Positions 1 to 5,786 are shown, numbered from the stretch's first letter. The stretch: DNA of 7,369 nt from CAYNWK01 sp964400875 (GCA_964400875.1 CAYNWK010000204.1:1-7369), one strand, 5' to 3'. Notes: generated from the sequence alone by a model not told the origin. Numbers and translations are program-made.

Positions 1-1493
1 TGATTGATCGAACCTTCCGGCTGCTGCTTCCCGTGCTCGTTGCGGCTTCAGCCCTGGCGCTCTGGGTCGCGTTCGTGCGGGCCGCGCCCCTGCGCCCTCA
101 GGCGGCGGTTTTCTGCGTCAAGCCCGGCGGCGGGGACGGCTGTGAGGATGCTATCCAGGACGCCCTCGACCTTGCCCAGCCGGGGGACACTATCCTGGTC
201 GCTGCCGGCGTCTACAAGGAGAATGTGCTGATCAGCCAGACGGTGACCCTGCAGGGCGGCTGGGACGAGACCTTTTCCCTGCGCGACCTGGACAAGTTCT
301 CCAGCACCATCCTGCCTGCCGATGAAACGGTCTCGGTGGTCTTCATCCACGGTGAAGCGGGGGATACGGGCCTGGTGGCCCCCACGCTGGACGGCTTTGA
401 GATCACCGGTGGGCGGGCCGACCTGGGGAGCAACCACGGCGGGGGGTTGAGTGTCGTCGATAGCAACGCCCTCGTGATCAGCAACACCATCACGGATAAT
501 ACCGCCTTCCTGCTGGGGGGCGGGGTCTGGGTCCAGCATGGCGCGCCCGTCTTGCAGGGCAACCAGATCACGAACAATCAATCTGTCGGCCTTGGGCAAG
601 AGGCCCATGGCGGCGGTGTGCAGTTGGAGAACACCCAGGCTGCCCTGATGAACAATCTGATCGCCAGCAATGTTGTCAGCGGTACGCTGGCCTACGGCGG
701 CGGGATTGAAATCTCCGGCACGGGCGTGGGACAGGTGGTCCTCAAGCGGAATCTGTTCATCAGCAACACGGCCTCTATCGACCCTTCCTATAAGGGCTAT
801 GGCGGCGCGCTCGCGGTGAGCAGCGGTCAGGCGCTCTTGGAAGGCAGCAGCGTGATCAGCAATACGGCTGTGGCGGCCGGCGGGGGCCTGTGGATCGGCG
901 CCAGCGGTGTTTTCTCCCTTACAGACATTGCGGTCGTCGCCAATCTGACCGGGGGTGAGGGCGGCGGGATCTACAACACGGGCTTCATCTCGATTACCAA
1001 CGCCACCATCAGCGGCAACGACGCGAAGGGCATGGGCGGCGGCATCGCCAATTTCGAAGCGATCGATCTGGTCAATGCCACCATCACCGGCAACGCCAGC
1101 GCCAACGGAGCCGGGGTATTCAACGCCAGCTCGGTCAACACGCTCAACTCGCTGATCGCCCTTAACAGTGGCGGTAATTGCCTGGGGGCCATGAACTCGC
1201 TCGGACATAACCTGGAGGATGGCGGCACTTGTGCTCTCGGTCAGCCGACGGACATGTCGAATACGCCGCCGTCCATCGACCAGCTGGCCGATAACGGCGG
1301 CGATTCCCAGACCCATGCCCTGCTTGCCGACAGCCCGGCCATCGACGCCGGGGATAACGCTAACTGCCCATCCATGGACCAGCGCGGTTCCCCCCGTCCG
1401 GCGGACGGCGACGGGGACGGCCAGGCGGTTTGCGATATCGGCGCTTTCGAGTTTGGTTTTATGCCCCTGTACCTGCCTTTACTTATCCGCTGA
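1..1493 (+). CDS. Secreted right-handed beta-helix protein with choice-of-anchor Q segment (start codon split by window edge)
   Basis: This is probably an extracellular or cell-surface protein with a parallel beta-helix, the fold of polysaccharide lyases and adhesins; no catalytic residues are evident, so the substrate is unknown. The reading frame stays open to the left edge, where the first two bases, TG, follow one unseen base. An NTG start there would give MIDRTFRLLLPVLVAASALALW, a typical signal peptide with a basic N-region and hydrophobic core, and a protein of 497 residues. An internal GTG at 33 would cut off the basic N-region and is less likely. After the signal comes an NosD/DUF1565-like entry module (CVKPGGGDGC, PGDTILVAAGVYKENV, about residues 39-80), then TLQGGWDETF, then about nine GGG-initiated helix rungs (about 147-385). 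The choice-of-anchor Q-like end follows: SPAIDAGDNANCP, DQRGSPRPADGDGDG, CDIGAFEF. The last residues, FMPLYLPLLIR, are a short hydrophobic tail. The next gene converges on it. The fold assignment is strong; the role is unknown. Confidence 0.85.
   Translation, partial: IDRTFRLLLPVLVAASALALWVAFVRAAPLRPQAAVFCVKPGGGDGCEDAIQDALDLAQPGDTILVAAGVYKENVLISQTVTLQGGWDETFSLRDLDKFSSTILPADETVSVVFIHGEAGDTGLVAPTLDGFEITGGRADLGSNHGGGLSVVDSNALVISNTITDNTAFLLGGGVWVQHGAPVLQGNQITNNQSVGLGQEAHGGGVQLENTQAALMNNLIASNVVSGTLAYGGGIEISGTGVGQVVLKRNLFISNTASIDPSYKGYGGALAVSSGQALLEGSSVISNTAVAAGGGLWIGASGVFSLTDIAVVANLTGGEGGGIYNTGFISITNATISGNDAKGMGGGIANFEAIDLVNATITGNASANGAGVFNASSVNTLNSLIALNSGGNCLGAMNSLGHNLEDGGTCALGQPTDMSNTPPSIDQLADNGGDSQTHALLADSPAIDAGDNANCPSMDQRGSPRPADGDGDGQAVCDIGAFEFGFMPLYLPLLIR
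438..1172 (+). repeat. Nine imperfect beta-helix rung repeats within the secreted protein gene
   Basis: The translation repeats a unit of roughly 20-40 residues that begins with GGG plus alternating hydrophobics and continues to an 'N.IT.N.A' turn. Examples are GGGLSVV, GGGVWVQ, GGGVQLE, GGGIEIS, GGALAVS, GGGLWIG, GGGIYNT, GGGIANF and GAGVFNA. The matching DNA repeats the words ggcggcggg and atcagcaacac. The regular spacing of Asn and of beta-strand-like alternation is the hallmark of a right-handed parallel beta-helix. Units vary in length, so this is protein-level repetition and not a satellite array. Confidence 0.8.
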
Positions 1494-1499
1494 TTAAAT

Positions 1500-1608
1500 C
1501 CTCGGGTTGCAAATCAGATAGGAGTTACGCAGTTCGTCGGGAAAGTGGGGGTATTTGGGCGGGCGGAGCCCGCCCAAATACCCCCTTTATTCCTTAATAA
1601 ACCCGAGG
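1500..1608. repeat. 9-bp inverted repeat enclosing the terminator hairpin; possible small palindromic or MITE-like element
   Basis: CCTCGGGTT at 1500-1508 is matched by its exact reverse complement AACCCGAGG at 1600-1608. The two arms enclose 91 bp that contain the 18-bp hairpin, which is nearly centred, and the upstream word TAGGAGTTACGCAG (about 1520-1533). Nested inverted repeats with AT-rich flanks could be an outer stem of the terminator or the ends of a small non-autonomous element. No flanking target-site duplication is visible: the left flank is GATTAAAT and the right flank is CATCTTTG. No transposase is present. Confidence 0.4.
1547..1591 (+). terminator. Rho-independent type terminator between convergent genes
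   Basis: The left arm GGGGGTATTTGGGCGGGC (1547-1564) and its exact reverse complement (1568-1585) form an 18-bp perfect stem around the 3-nt loop GGA. TTTATT follows the stem on the + strand. It lies 53 bp after the stop of the beta-helix gene and 48 bp beyond the stop of the minus-strand DUF4386-like gene, so it may serve both. On the minus strand the tail after the stem is ACTTTCC, a poorer U-tract. The stem is unusually long and perfect for a simple terminator, so it might also be a REP-like palindromic unit. Confidence 0.75.
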
Positions 1609-1633
1609 CATCTTTGCTCAGCTTGGTATGCAC

Positions 1634-2050
1634 CTATCCCGTGACGGGTAGCGTACCCAGCTTGAAGAGCCCACGTCCCGCTTTGATCAACCAGAGCCCG
1701 TAAAGCCACAGGATGGGGGTCAGGGTGATGCTCAGCGCCGGAACTGGGACCAGGAAATAGAAACTGGCGAGAATGGCCACGCTGTAGACGAATATGCCGA
1801 GGAAGGCCGTGCTCTTCCCGAAAATCGACTTTCGCATGACGATTGACGTGATCAGAAAACCGATGGAAGGACCGATCCAGCTGAAGAAGGTTGCGAGCGG
1901 CAAGGTCGCCAGCCCCCAATTAGCGGCACCCGTGTATGCCATCTGTTGCGCCTCGGTCGTGGCTGTTGTGATGCTTTGTGCGAGGGTGACCAGTGCTAGC
2001 GTGTTGGATTCGGTAATCCCCAGGTCCAGGATAACGAAGACGCCCAGCAA
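1634..2050 (-). CDS. DUF4386-like integral membrane protein, N-terminally truncated
   Basis: The 138-residue product has three predicted membrane helices (about residues 44-71, 80-101 and 105-123). The pattern resembles the C-terminal part of DUF4386 family proteins: a 'TESNTLALVTLA' segment, a 'TTATTEAQ' helix, 'MRKSIFGKSTAFLGI' between two helices, and a final 'LWLIKAGRGLFKLG'. Family members are usually about 220 residues with more helices, so the first one or two helices appear to be missing. The start is a TTG preceded by a strong AAAGGAGGT Shine-Dalgarno at 9-nt spacing; no ATG lies further upstream in frame before the stop of the preceding gene. That stop (TAA) is in the same frame and overlaps the Shine-Dalgarno, so the gene is the second member of an operon with the hydrolase. 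The family has no known biochemical function. It may be a still-translated remnant. The family call is from memory of the pattern, with moderate certainty. Confidence 0.65.
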   Translation of the reverse strand: MLGVFVILDLGITESNTLALVTLAQSITTATTEAQQMAYTGAANWGLATLPLATFFSWIGPSIGFLITSIVMRKSIFGKSTAFLGIFVYSVAILASFYFLVPVPALSITLTPILWLYGLWLIKAGRGLFKLGTLPVTG

Positions 2051-2058
2051 ACCGGCGG

Positions 2059-2067
2059 ACCTCCTTT
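2059..2067 (-). promoter_or_regulatory. Shine-Dalgarno that decides the TTG start of the DUF4386-like gene and overlaps the upstream stop codon
   Basis: On the minus strand TAAAGGAGGT contains both the TAA stop of the hydrolase (2066-2068) and the near-perfect anti-16S match AAAGGAGGT. Nine bases separate it from TTG at 2048-2050. The arrangement implies coupled translation of the two genes. Confidence 0.7.
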
Positions 2068-3409
2068 ATTGTCTTGCAGCAGTAAAACTGCCCTCTGCCT
2101 TCAAATAGGCGTTAAAGAATTGCAAGACGGTCGCGTTCAGCTGCTCGATGGTGGCCAGTGGGTCCGCATCCGATCCGGCGAGGGAATGGACCGAGCCGTT
2201 CAACACATAGGCAAGCAGCGGCGAACTCAGCGGTAGATCGGTGAAGCTCAGGTGGTTTGTCCCTGCAAGATGGATTTCGTATGCTTGAGGAGCGGTCGCA
2301 GCTACGTGCCTGACTGCTACGACCTCGCTTGCATTCGGAATGGCGTCGATCCGCCGCGCTAACTCATCCGATAGAATGGTCAGGATCGGGACGGGATACG
2401 GGCTATCGTTCAGCACGCCCTTGCCGTCTACCACGTTTACGTATTCACCGGACAGGTCGGCGTCCAGGTTGACCACCGCGTCGATATCGTTCTGCCCGCT
2501 GGCGGCGCGCTCCCGCGCGACCTGGGCGCTGGCCTCTCCGCCCAGGGAGTGTCTCATCAAGCCGATCCTCTCCCCATCGACCAGCTGATAAACAACGGCC
2601 GAGCCGGGGTCCTGGGCTGAACCCAGGATCGTATCCAGGACGAAATTAATGTCGCTGGTTTCAACGGCCATCCATTTGTGCTCGAGTTGGAGTTCAGTGG
2701 CCTCATCGTACTTACCGTTGTTGACGTCGAAGAATTCCTGCCGAAAGGACGGAGCCTGAATGATCATGCGCCCATCGCTGCCGCGGGTGAAAAGGGCCAG
2801 GTAAGGATGGTCGATCGCGCAGACCACGTAGCCGTTGCTCGCCAGTTCCTGGAAGGTCGAGGTGTTGCTGGTTTTCATCCCCATCGAGCCGTGGGAAAAA
2901 ACGACCAGGGGGTATTTTTCGCCGGTGGTTGAATCCCCCGGATACCAGAATTCCACGTTGACCTGCCTCTTTTCGCCGTTTTTGGTAAACGTTTCGATCT
3001 GATTTTCGTTCGTGTAGGTAAACAGGACAGTGGTCACCGCGTGTTTTCCGGTCACCTTGGGCGGCTGATGCTGGGGGAAGATCAGGGCTGGCGTGACGGC
3101 GATGCCGATCAGCAGCAACATCAAGATGCCGCGGGTAATGGCGGGGAGGACCCGGTAGGGTTGTTCCTCAACGGGTTTCCGCGCCAGCGACCAGGCGCCG
3201 AGCGCCGCCCAAACGAGCAGCAGCGCGGCCAGCAGGTACCAGCGGAAGCTCCACTGGACGAAGGAGGCCAGCGTGGCAAGGCCGAATACGAGCAGCCCGC
3301 CGATCCGCAGGTAGCTTCTAATCATTTCCTGGTTTGATCGTGTAGCCAGGCAGTAGCCGGTGAAGGCCGCCTGGGTGATAAAAGCGATGAGCAAAATTTC
3401 GGTACCCAT
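2066..3409 (-). CDS. Membrane-anchored alpha/beta hydrolase, PAF-acetylhydrolase/dienelactone-hydrolase-like
   Basis: The 447-residue protein has four predicted N-terminal membrane helices (about 3-22, 35-52, 57-75, 95-112) and then an alpha/beta hydrolase domain (about 125-440). Basic residues lie in the loops after helices 1 and 3, so the positive-inside rule places the hydrolase domain outside the cytoplasm. Visible landmarks are the oxyanion-hole segment VVFSHGSMG (His173-Gly174), the nucleophile segment GLMRHSLGGEA (Ser288), a candidate acid in VVNLDAD (Asp316) and a candidate catalytic His in AGTNHLSFTDL (His386). This order fits the PAF-acetylhydrolase/cutinase-like esterases; the substrate is unknown. 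Oddly, the usual small residue two before the nucleophile serine is Arg286 (codon AGA, 2552-2554). The ATG at 3409 is preferred because AAAGGA sits 9 nt before it; the ATG two codons upstream (3415) has only 3 nt. It is first in an operon with the DUF4386-like gene. Its base composition is less GC-rich than that of the flanking genes. Confidence 0.85.
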   Translation of the reverse strand: MGTEILLIAFITQAAFTGYCLATRSNQEMIRSYLRIGGLLVFGLATLASFVQWSFRWYLLAALLLVWAALGAWSLARKPVEEQPYRVLPAITRGILMLLLIGIAVTPALIFPQHQPPKVTGKHAVTTVLFTYTNENQIETFTKNGEKRQVNVEFWYPGDSTTGEKYPLVVFSHGSMGMKTSNTSTFQELASNGYVVCAIDHPYLALFTRGSDGRMIIQAPSFRQEFFDVNNGKYDEATELQLEHKWMAVETSDINFVLDTILGSAQDPGSAVVYQLVDGERIGLMRHSLGGEASAQVARERAASGQNDIDAVVNLDADLSGEYVNVVDGKGVLNDSPYPVPILTILSDELARRIDAIPNASEVVAVRHVAATAPQAYEIHLAGTNHLSFTDLPLSSPLLAYVLNGSVHSLAGSDADPLATIEQLNATVLQFFNAYLKAEGSFTAARQ

Positions 3410-3418
3410 GACCATGAT

Positions 3419-3424
3419 TCCTTT
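3419..3424 (-). promoter_or_regulatory. Shine-Dalgarno of the hydrolase gene, favouring the second of two ATGs
   Basis: The minus strand reads AAAGGA-ATCATGGTC-ATG. The spacing to the ATG at 3407-3409 is 9 nt, which is normal. The spacing to the ATG at 3413-3415 is 3 nt, which is too short. Confidence 0.5.
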
Positions 3425-3474
3425 GAGCTTCTTAATTGGGAGAGTGTTCGGAAAAGCAGTCGTCAGCGCCTATT

Positions 3475-3500
3475 TTCACCGGCAAGGGTGATATTCACCC
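3475..3500. promoter_or_regulatory. Triple TTCACC half-site cluster upstream of the hydrolase, candidate operator
   Basis: TTCACC occurs at 3475-3480 and TTCACCC at 3494-3500, with the inverted copy GGGTGA between them at 3486-3491. The last two form GGGTGATATTCACCC (3486-3500), a perfect 6-bp dyad around TAT. The cluster is about 65-90 bp upstream of the hydrolase start, where its promoter should lie. The function is inferred from symmetry and position only. Confidence 0.4.
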
Positions 3501-3666
3501 CTACCAGCACATCCTCCAGCAAAATCTTCCGTTTCCATTACTTATTTGTAGCATCCTTGAGGAAAATCTCTCTACATCTCTTGGAGAGTTTCATCCTGGT
3601 CATGTGGATAGTTTCGCTTCGCTGTCGTGCAGGCGCAGCTTACAACATTTGCGTACACCCTCCTTC

Positions 3667-3680
3667 TCAAGGGCCCTTGA
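3667..3680. promoter_or_regulatory. Perfect 14-bp palindrome overlapping the -35 box of the aldo/keto reductase promoter
   Basis: TCAAGGGCCCTTGA equals its own reverse complement over all 14 bases. Its last four bases are part of the TTGACG -35 candidate. A protein bound here would compete with RNA polymerase or touch its sigma factor. Confidence 0.45.
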
Positions 3681-3705
3681 CGGGAGCGCCTCATTAAGTT
3701 AGGAT
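3677..3705 (+). promoter_or_regulatory. Sigma70-type promoter candidate for the aldo/keto reductase operon
   Basis: The -35 box TTGACG (3677-3682) is separated by 17 bp from the -10 box TAGGAT (3700-3705). This predicts transcription starting near 3712, inside the first operator, and a leader of about 50 nt. A weaker alternative uses TTAGAC (3707-3712) and GATTAT (3730-3735), also 17 bp apart, and lies wholly within the palindrome. Confidence 0.5.
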
Positions 3706-3706
3706 A

Positions 3707-3742
3707 TTAGACAATTATCTAAATTATTTGATTATTGTCTAA
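3707..3742. promoter_or_regulatory. 36-bp AT-rich palindrome, double operator of MarR-like style before the aldo/keto reductase operon
   Basis: The arms TTAGACAAT (3707-3715) and ATTGTCTAA (3734-3742) are exact reverse complements, and 14 of the 18 base pairs of the whole dyad match. Inside it, TTAGACAATTATCTAA (3707-3722) is itself a dyad with 7 of 8 pairs. TTTGATTATTGTCTAA (3727-3742) is a second, weaker dyad with 5 of 8 pairs. The two 16-bp sites are offset by exactly 20 bp, about two helical turns, so two dimers could bind on the same face. The site covers the predicted transcription start and ends 6 bp before the ribosome binding site, a classic repressor position. The regulator is not in the window; the MarR-like label is by resemblance only. 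Confidence 0.6.
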
Positions 3743-3764
3743 CGGCTTGGGAGAGGAGCGGGCG

Positions 3765-4760
3765 ATGTTGGAACGCAGGCTGGGGCGCAGCGATTTAAAG
3801 GTCAGCGCGCTGGGGATGGGCTGCTGGGCCATCGGCGGTCCCATGCACGACCTCCGGTATCCCGAAACGAACTCGACCGGCTGGGGCCAGGTGGACGACG
3901 CCGAGTCTATCCGCGCCATCCACCGGGCGCTCGCTCTCGGGGTGAATTTCTTCGATACCGCCAACGCGTACGGCTGCGGTCACAGCGAGCGCGTGCTTGG
4001 ACGGGCGCTGCAGGGTCGCCGGGCGGGTGTCGTGATCGCTACCAAGTTTGGCAAGGTGATCGATGAAGAGCAGCGCCTGATCGTCGATCGGTCGGCCGAT
4101 CCCGCTTACATCCGCCGCACTTGCGAGGACAGCCTGCGCCGTCTGGGCGTGGAAACCATCGACTTGTTCCAGTTTCACGAATCTGACTGGCCTTTGGAGG
4201 ACGTCCCCAGGATCCTGGAGGCCCTGGAAGCGCTGGTCGAGGCTGGCAAGATCCGCTGGTATGGCTGGAGCACGGACGACCCCGAGCGCGCGGCCGCCTT
4301 CGCCGCCGGCCCGCACTGCGCCGCGGTCCAGCATACCCTCAACGTCTTCTCCCCCGATGAGCGCATCGCCTCCTTGTTGGCCGTTTGTGAAGCGCACGAC
4401 CTGGCCAGTGTGAACCGCGGCCCGCTGGCGATGGGCATCCTGACCGGTAAGTTCGACTCCGGGGCGACTTTCCCCGAGGATGACCTCCGCCACGGTTGGG
4501 ATTTCAGGTCAGGCCGCTTTGCTGCGCTCCTGGAGCAGTTCGCCGCCGTCCGGGAGGCGCTCGCCAGCGGTGGGCGCACTCCCGCCCAGGGCGCCTTAGC
4601 CTGGATCTGGGCGCGCCATCCCCGCGCCATCCCCATCCCGGGTTTCAAGACCCGCTGCCAGGTGGAGGAGAACGTCGCCGCAGCCGAATTCGGGCCGCTG
4701 GAGGCGGAGCGGGTCGCCGAGATCGATCGCATCCTGGCGGAAATTAATAAGGTAAACTGA
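3765..4760 (+). CDS. Aldo/keto reductase, first of a tandem pair
   Basis: The 331-residue cytosolic oxidoreductase should reduce an aldehyde or ketone, or oxidise the alcohol, with NADP(H). The (beta/alpha)8-barrel AKR pattern is complete. It opens with RRLGRSDLKVSALGMGCWAIGG and carries the catalytic tetrad candidates Asp64 and Tyr69 (NFFDTANAYG), Lys94 (VIATKFG) and His138 (DLFQFHESD). GKIRWYGWSTD and LTGKF follow, and the cofactor-phosphate segment is IPIPGFKTRCQVEEN (about 289-303). The ATG at 3765 is preferred because GAGGAG lies 6 nt upstream and because the start then aligns with the downstream paralogue. A TTG extension at 3735 would lie inside the operator. The stop is followed after 34 bp by the second reductase, so both form an operon under the palindromic control region. 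The substrate cannot be read from the sequence; sugar or stress-aldehyde reductases are the nearest style. Confidence 0.93.
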   Translation: MLERRLGRSDLKVSALGMGCWAIGGPMHDLRYPETNSTGWGQVDDAESIRAIHRALALGVNFFDTANAYGCGHSERVLGRALQGRRAGVVIATKFGKVIDEEQRLIVDRSADPAYIRRTCEDSLRRLGVETIDLFQFHESDWPLEDVPRILEALEALVEAGKIRWYGWSTDDPERAAAFAAGPHCAAVQHTLNVFSPDERIASLLAVCEAHDLASVNRGPLAMGILTGKFDSGATFPEDDLRHGWDFRSGRFAALLEQFAAVREALASGGRTPAQGALAWIWARHPRAIPIPGFKTRCQVEENVAAAEFGPLEAERVAEIDRILAEINKVN

Positions 4761-4794
4761 AAAGTTGTCACGTCGTTTGTTGAGGAGTTGAGTC

Positions 4795-5778
4795 ATGATA
4801 GCACGCCGGCTGGGCAGGAGCGGTATTCAGGTCAGCGCCGTGGGCATGGGCTGCTGGGCCATCGGCGGGCCCTTCGAGCGCACCGACGGCGAGTCACGCA
4901 GCCCGATGGGCTGGGGCCGGGTGGACGACGCCGAGTCCATCCGGGCGATCCACCGGGCGCTCGACCTGGGGGTCAACTTTTTCGACACGGCGGATAATTA
5001 CGGCGCCGGTCACAGCGAGCGGGTCCTGGGGCGCGCCCTGTCCGGCCGCCGGGCTCAGGCCGTGATCGCCACCAAGTTCGGCTCGGTCTTCGACGAGGAT
5101 ACCCGCACTCATTTTGACAACGCCGACGATGCCCTCACTCCCGCCTTCGTGCGCCAGGCTTGCGAGGCCAGCCTGCGCCGCCTGGGGGTCGAAACCATCG
5201 ACCTGTACCAGCTGCACCGCGGCGGCTACGCCCTCGAGCGGGTCGACGATCTGCTCGAAGTACTCGAAGGGCTGGTCGCGGAGGGTAAGATCCGCTGGTA
5301 CGGCTGGAGCACCGACGATCCCGGGCAGGCGCGTCGGTTTGCCCGCGGGGAGCGCTGCACTGCGGTCCAGCACCGCCTGAACGTCTTTCACGATGCCCCC
5401 GAGATGCTTTCCGTTTGCCGGGAGCACGATTTAGCCAGCATCAACAAGAGCCCGCTCAGCGCCGGCCTGCTGACCGGCAAGTTCACCCTCGCATCGGACA
5501 TTACCGACGAGCAAGACGAGCGCTATGCCTGGGATTTCTCCACCGGCGTCGTCGCCCAGCGAGTTCAGCAGGTGGAGGCCCTGCGCGCCGCCCTGACCCA
5601 GGATGGGCGCACACTCGCCCAGGGCGCGCTGGGTTGGAACCTGGCGAGCAGCCCGCTTACCATCCCTATCCCCGGCTTTAAGACCGTTCGCCAGGTCGAG
5701 GAGAACGCCGGGACGCTCGACCGCGGGCCGCTTGGTCCCGAGCAGATGGCCGCCGTCGACCGGATCCTGGAGCGTTGA
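4795..5778 (+). CDS. Aldo/keto reductase, second of a tandem pair
   Basis: The 327-residue paralogue matches the preceding reductase without gaps over the first 100 residues, where I count 72 identities. The tetrad candidates are Asp64, Tyr69 (NFFDTADNYG), Lys94 (VIATKFG) and His141 (DLYQLHRGG); the cofactor segment is IPIPGFKTVRQVEEN (about 290-304). The ATG is preceded by GAGGAG at 7-nt spacing, and only 34 bp separate it from the first gene, with no promoter or terminator visible between them. The copies differ mainly in two places: residues 26-38, and the loop after the active-site lysine, where this copy has three extra residues (around 105-115). These loops often shape the substrate pocket in AKRs, so the pair may have diverged in substrate. 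Cofactor preference is presumably NADP(H), from the family. Confidence 0.93.
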   Translation: MIARRLGRSGIQVSAVGMGCWAIGGPFERTDGESRSPMGWGRVDDAESIRAIHRALDLGVNFFDTADNYGAGHSERVLGRALSGRRAQAVIATKFGSVFDEDTRTHFDNADDALTPAFVRQACEASLRRLGVETIDLYQLHRGGYALERVDDLLEVLEGLVAEGKIRWYGWSTDDPGQARRFARGERCTAVQHRLNVFHDAPEMLSVCREHDLASINKSPLSAGLLTGKFTLASDITDEQDERYAWDFSTGVVAQRVQQVEALRAALTQDGRTLAQGALGWNLASSPLTIPIPGFKTVRQVEENAGTLDRGPLGPEQMAAVDRILER

Positions 5779-5786
5779 GTGAGGCG

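Larger units (their letters stand above)
3410..3764. other. Divergent intergenic region, about 355 bp, with no gene
   Basis: The region separates the minus-strand hydrolase operon from the + strand aldo/keto reductase operon and must hold both promoters. It is visibly more AT-rich than its surroundings. It contains a cluster of TCACC/GGTGA words near the hydrolase (3475-3500), a perfect 14-bp palindrome (3667-3680), a promoter candidate (3677-3705) and a 36-bp palindrome (3707-3742). Short open frames inside (for example 3436-3702) show no recognisable protein pattern and no ribosome binding site, so I call no gene. I could not fix a convincing promoter for the hydrolase direction. Confidence 0.6.

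Noticed and set aside
438..1172. Regular DNA repeats that could suggest a CRISPR or satellite array
   Set aside because: The units are imperfect, of variable length and in frame; they encode beta-helix rungs.
48..1316. Long open frame on the minus strand (422 codons) opposite the beta-helix gene
   Set aside because: It is antisense to a gene with clear repeats and a signal peptide. Its translation shows no domain and is rich in Arg, Asp, Gly and Ala, as expected from the reverse frame of GC-rich DNA.
1634..1654. C-terminal LPVTG resembling a sortase LPxTG motif in the DUF4386-like protein
   Set aside because: It is the very end of the protein, with no following hydrophobic helix or basic tail, so it cannot be a sortase signal.
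3436..3702. Open frames of 88 and 69 codons in the divergent intergenic region
   Set aside because: No ribosome binding site and no recognisable protein pattern; they overlap the palindromes and the promoter.
3735..3764. TTG start that would extend the first aldo/keto reductase by ten residues
   Set aside because: The extension lies within the operator and the ribosome binding site. The ATG at 3765 has a good Shine-Dalgarno and matches the paralogue's start.
3795..4493. Minus-strand open frames opposite the aldo/keto reductases (also 4175-4771 and 4894-5427)
   Set aside because: They are shadows of two well-conserved + strand genes and have no domain pattern of their own.
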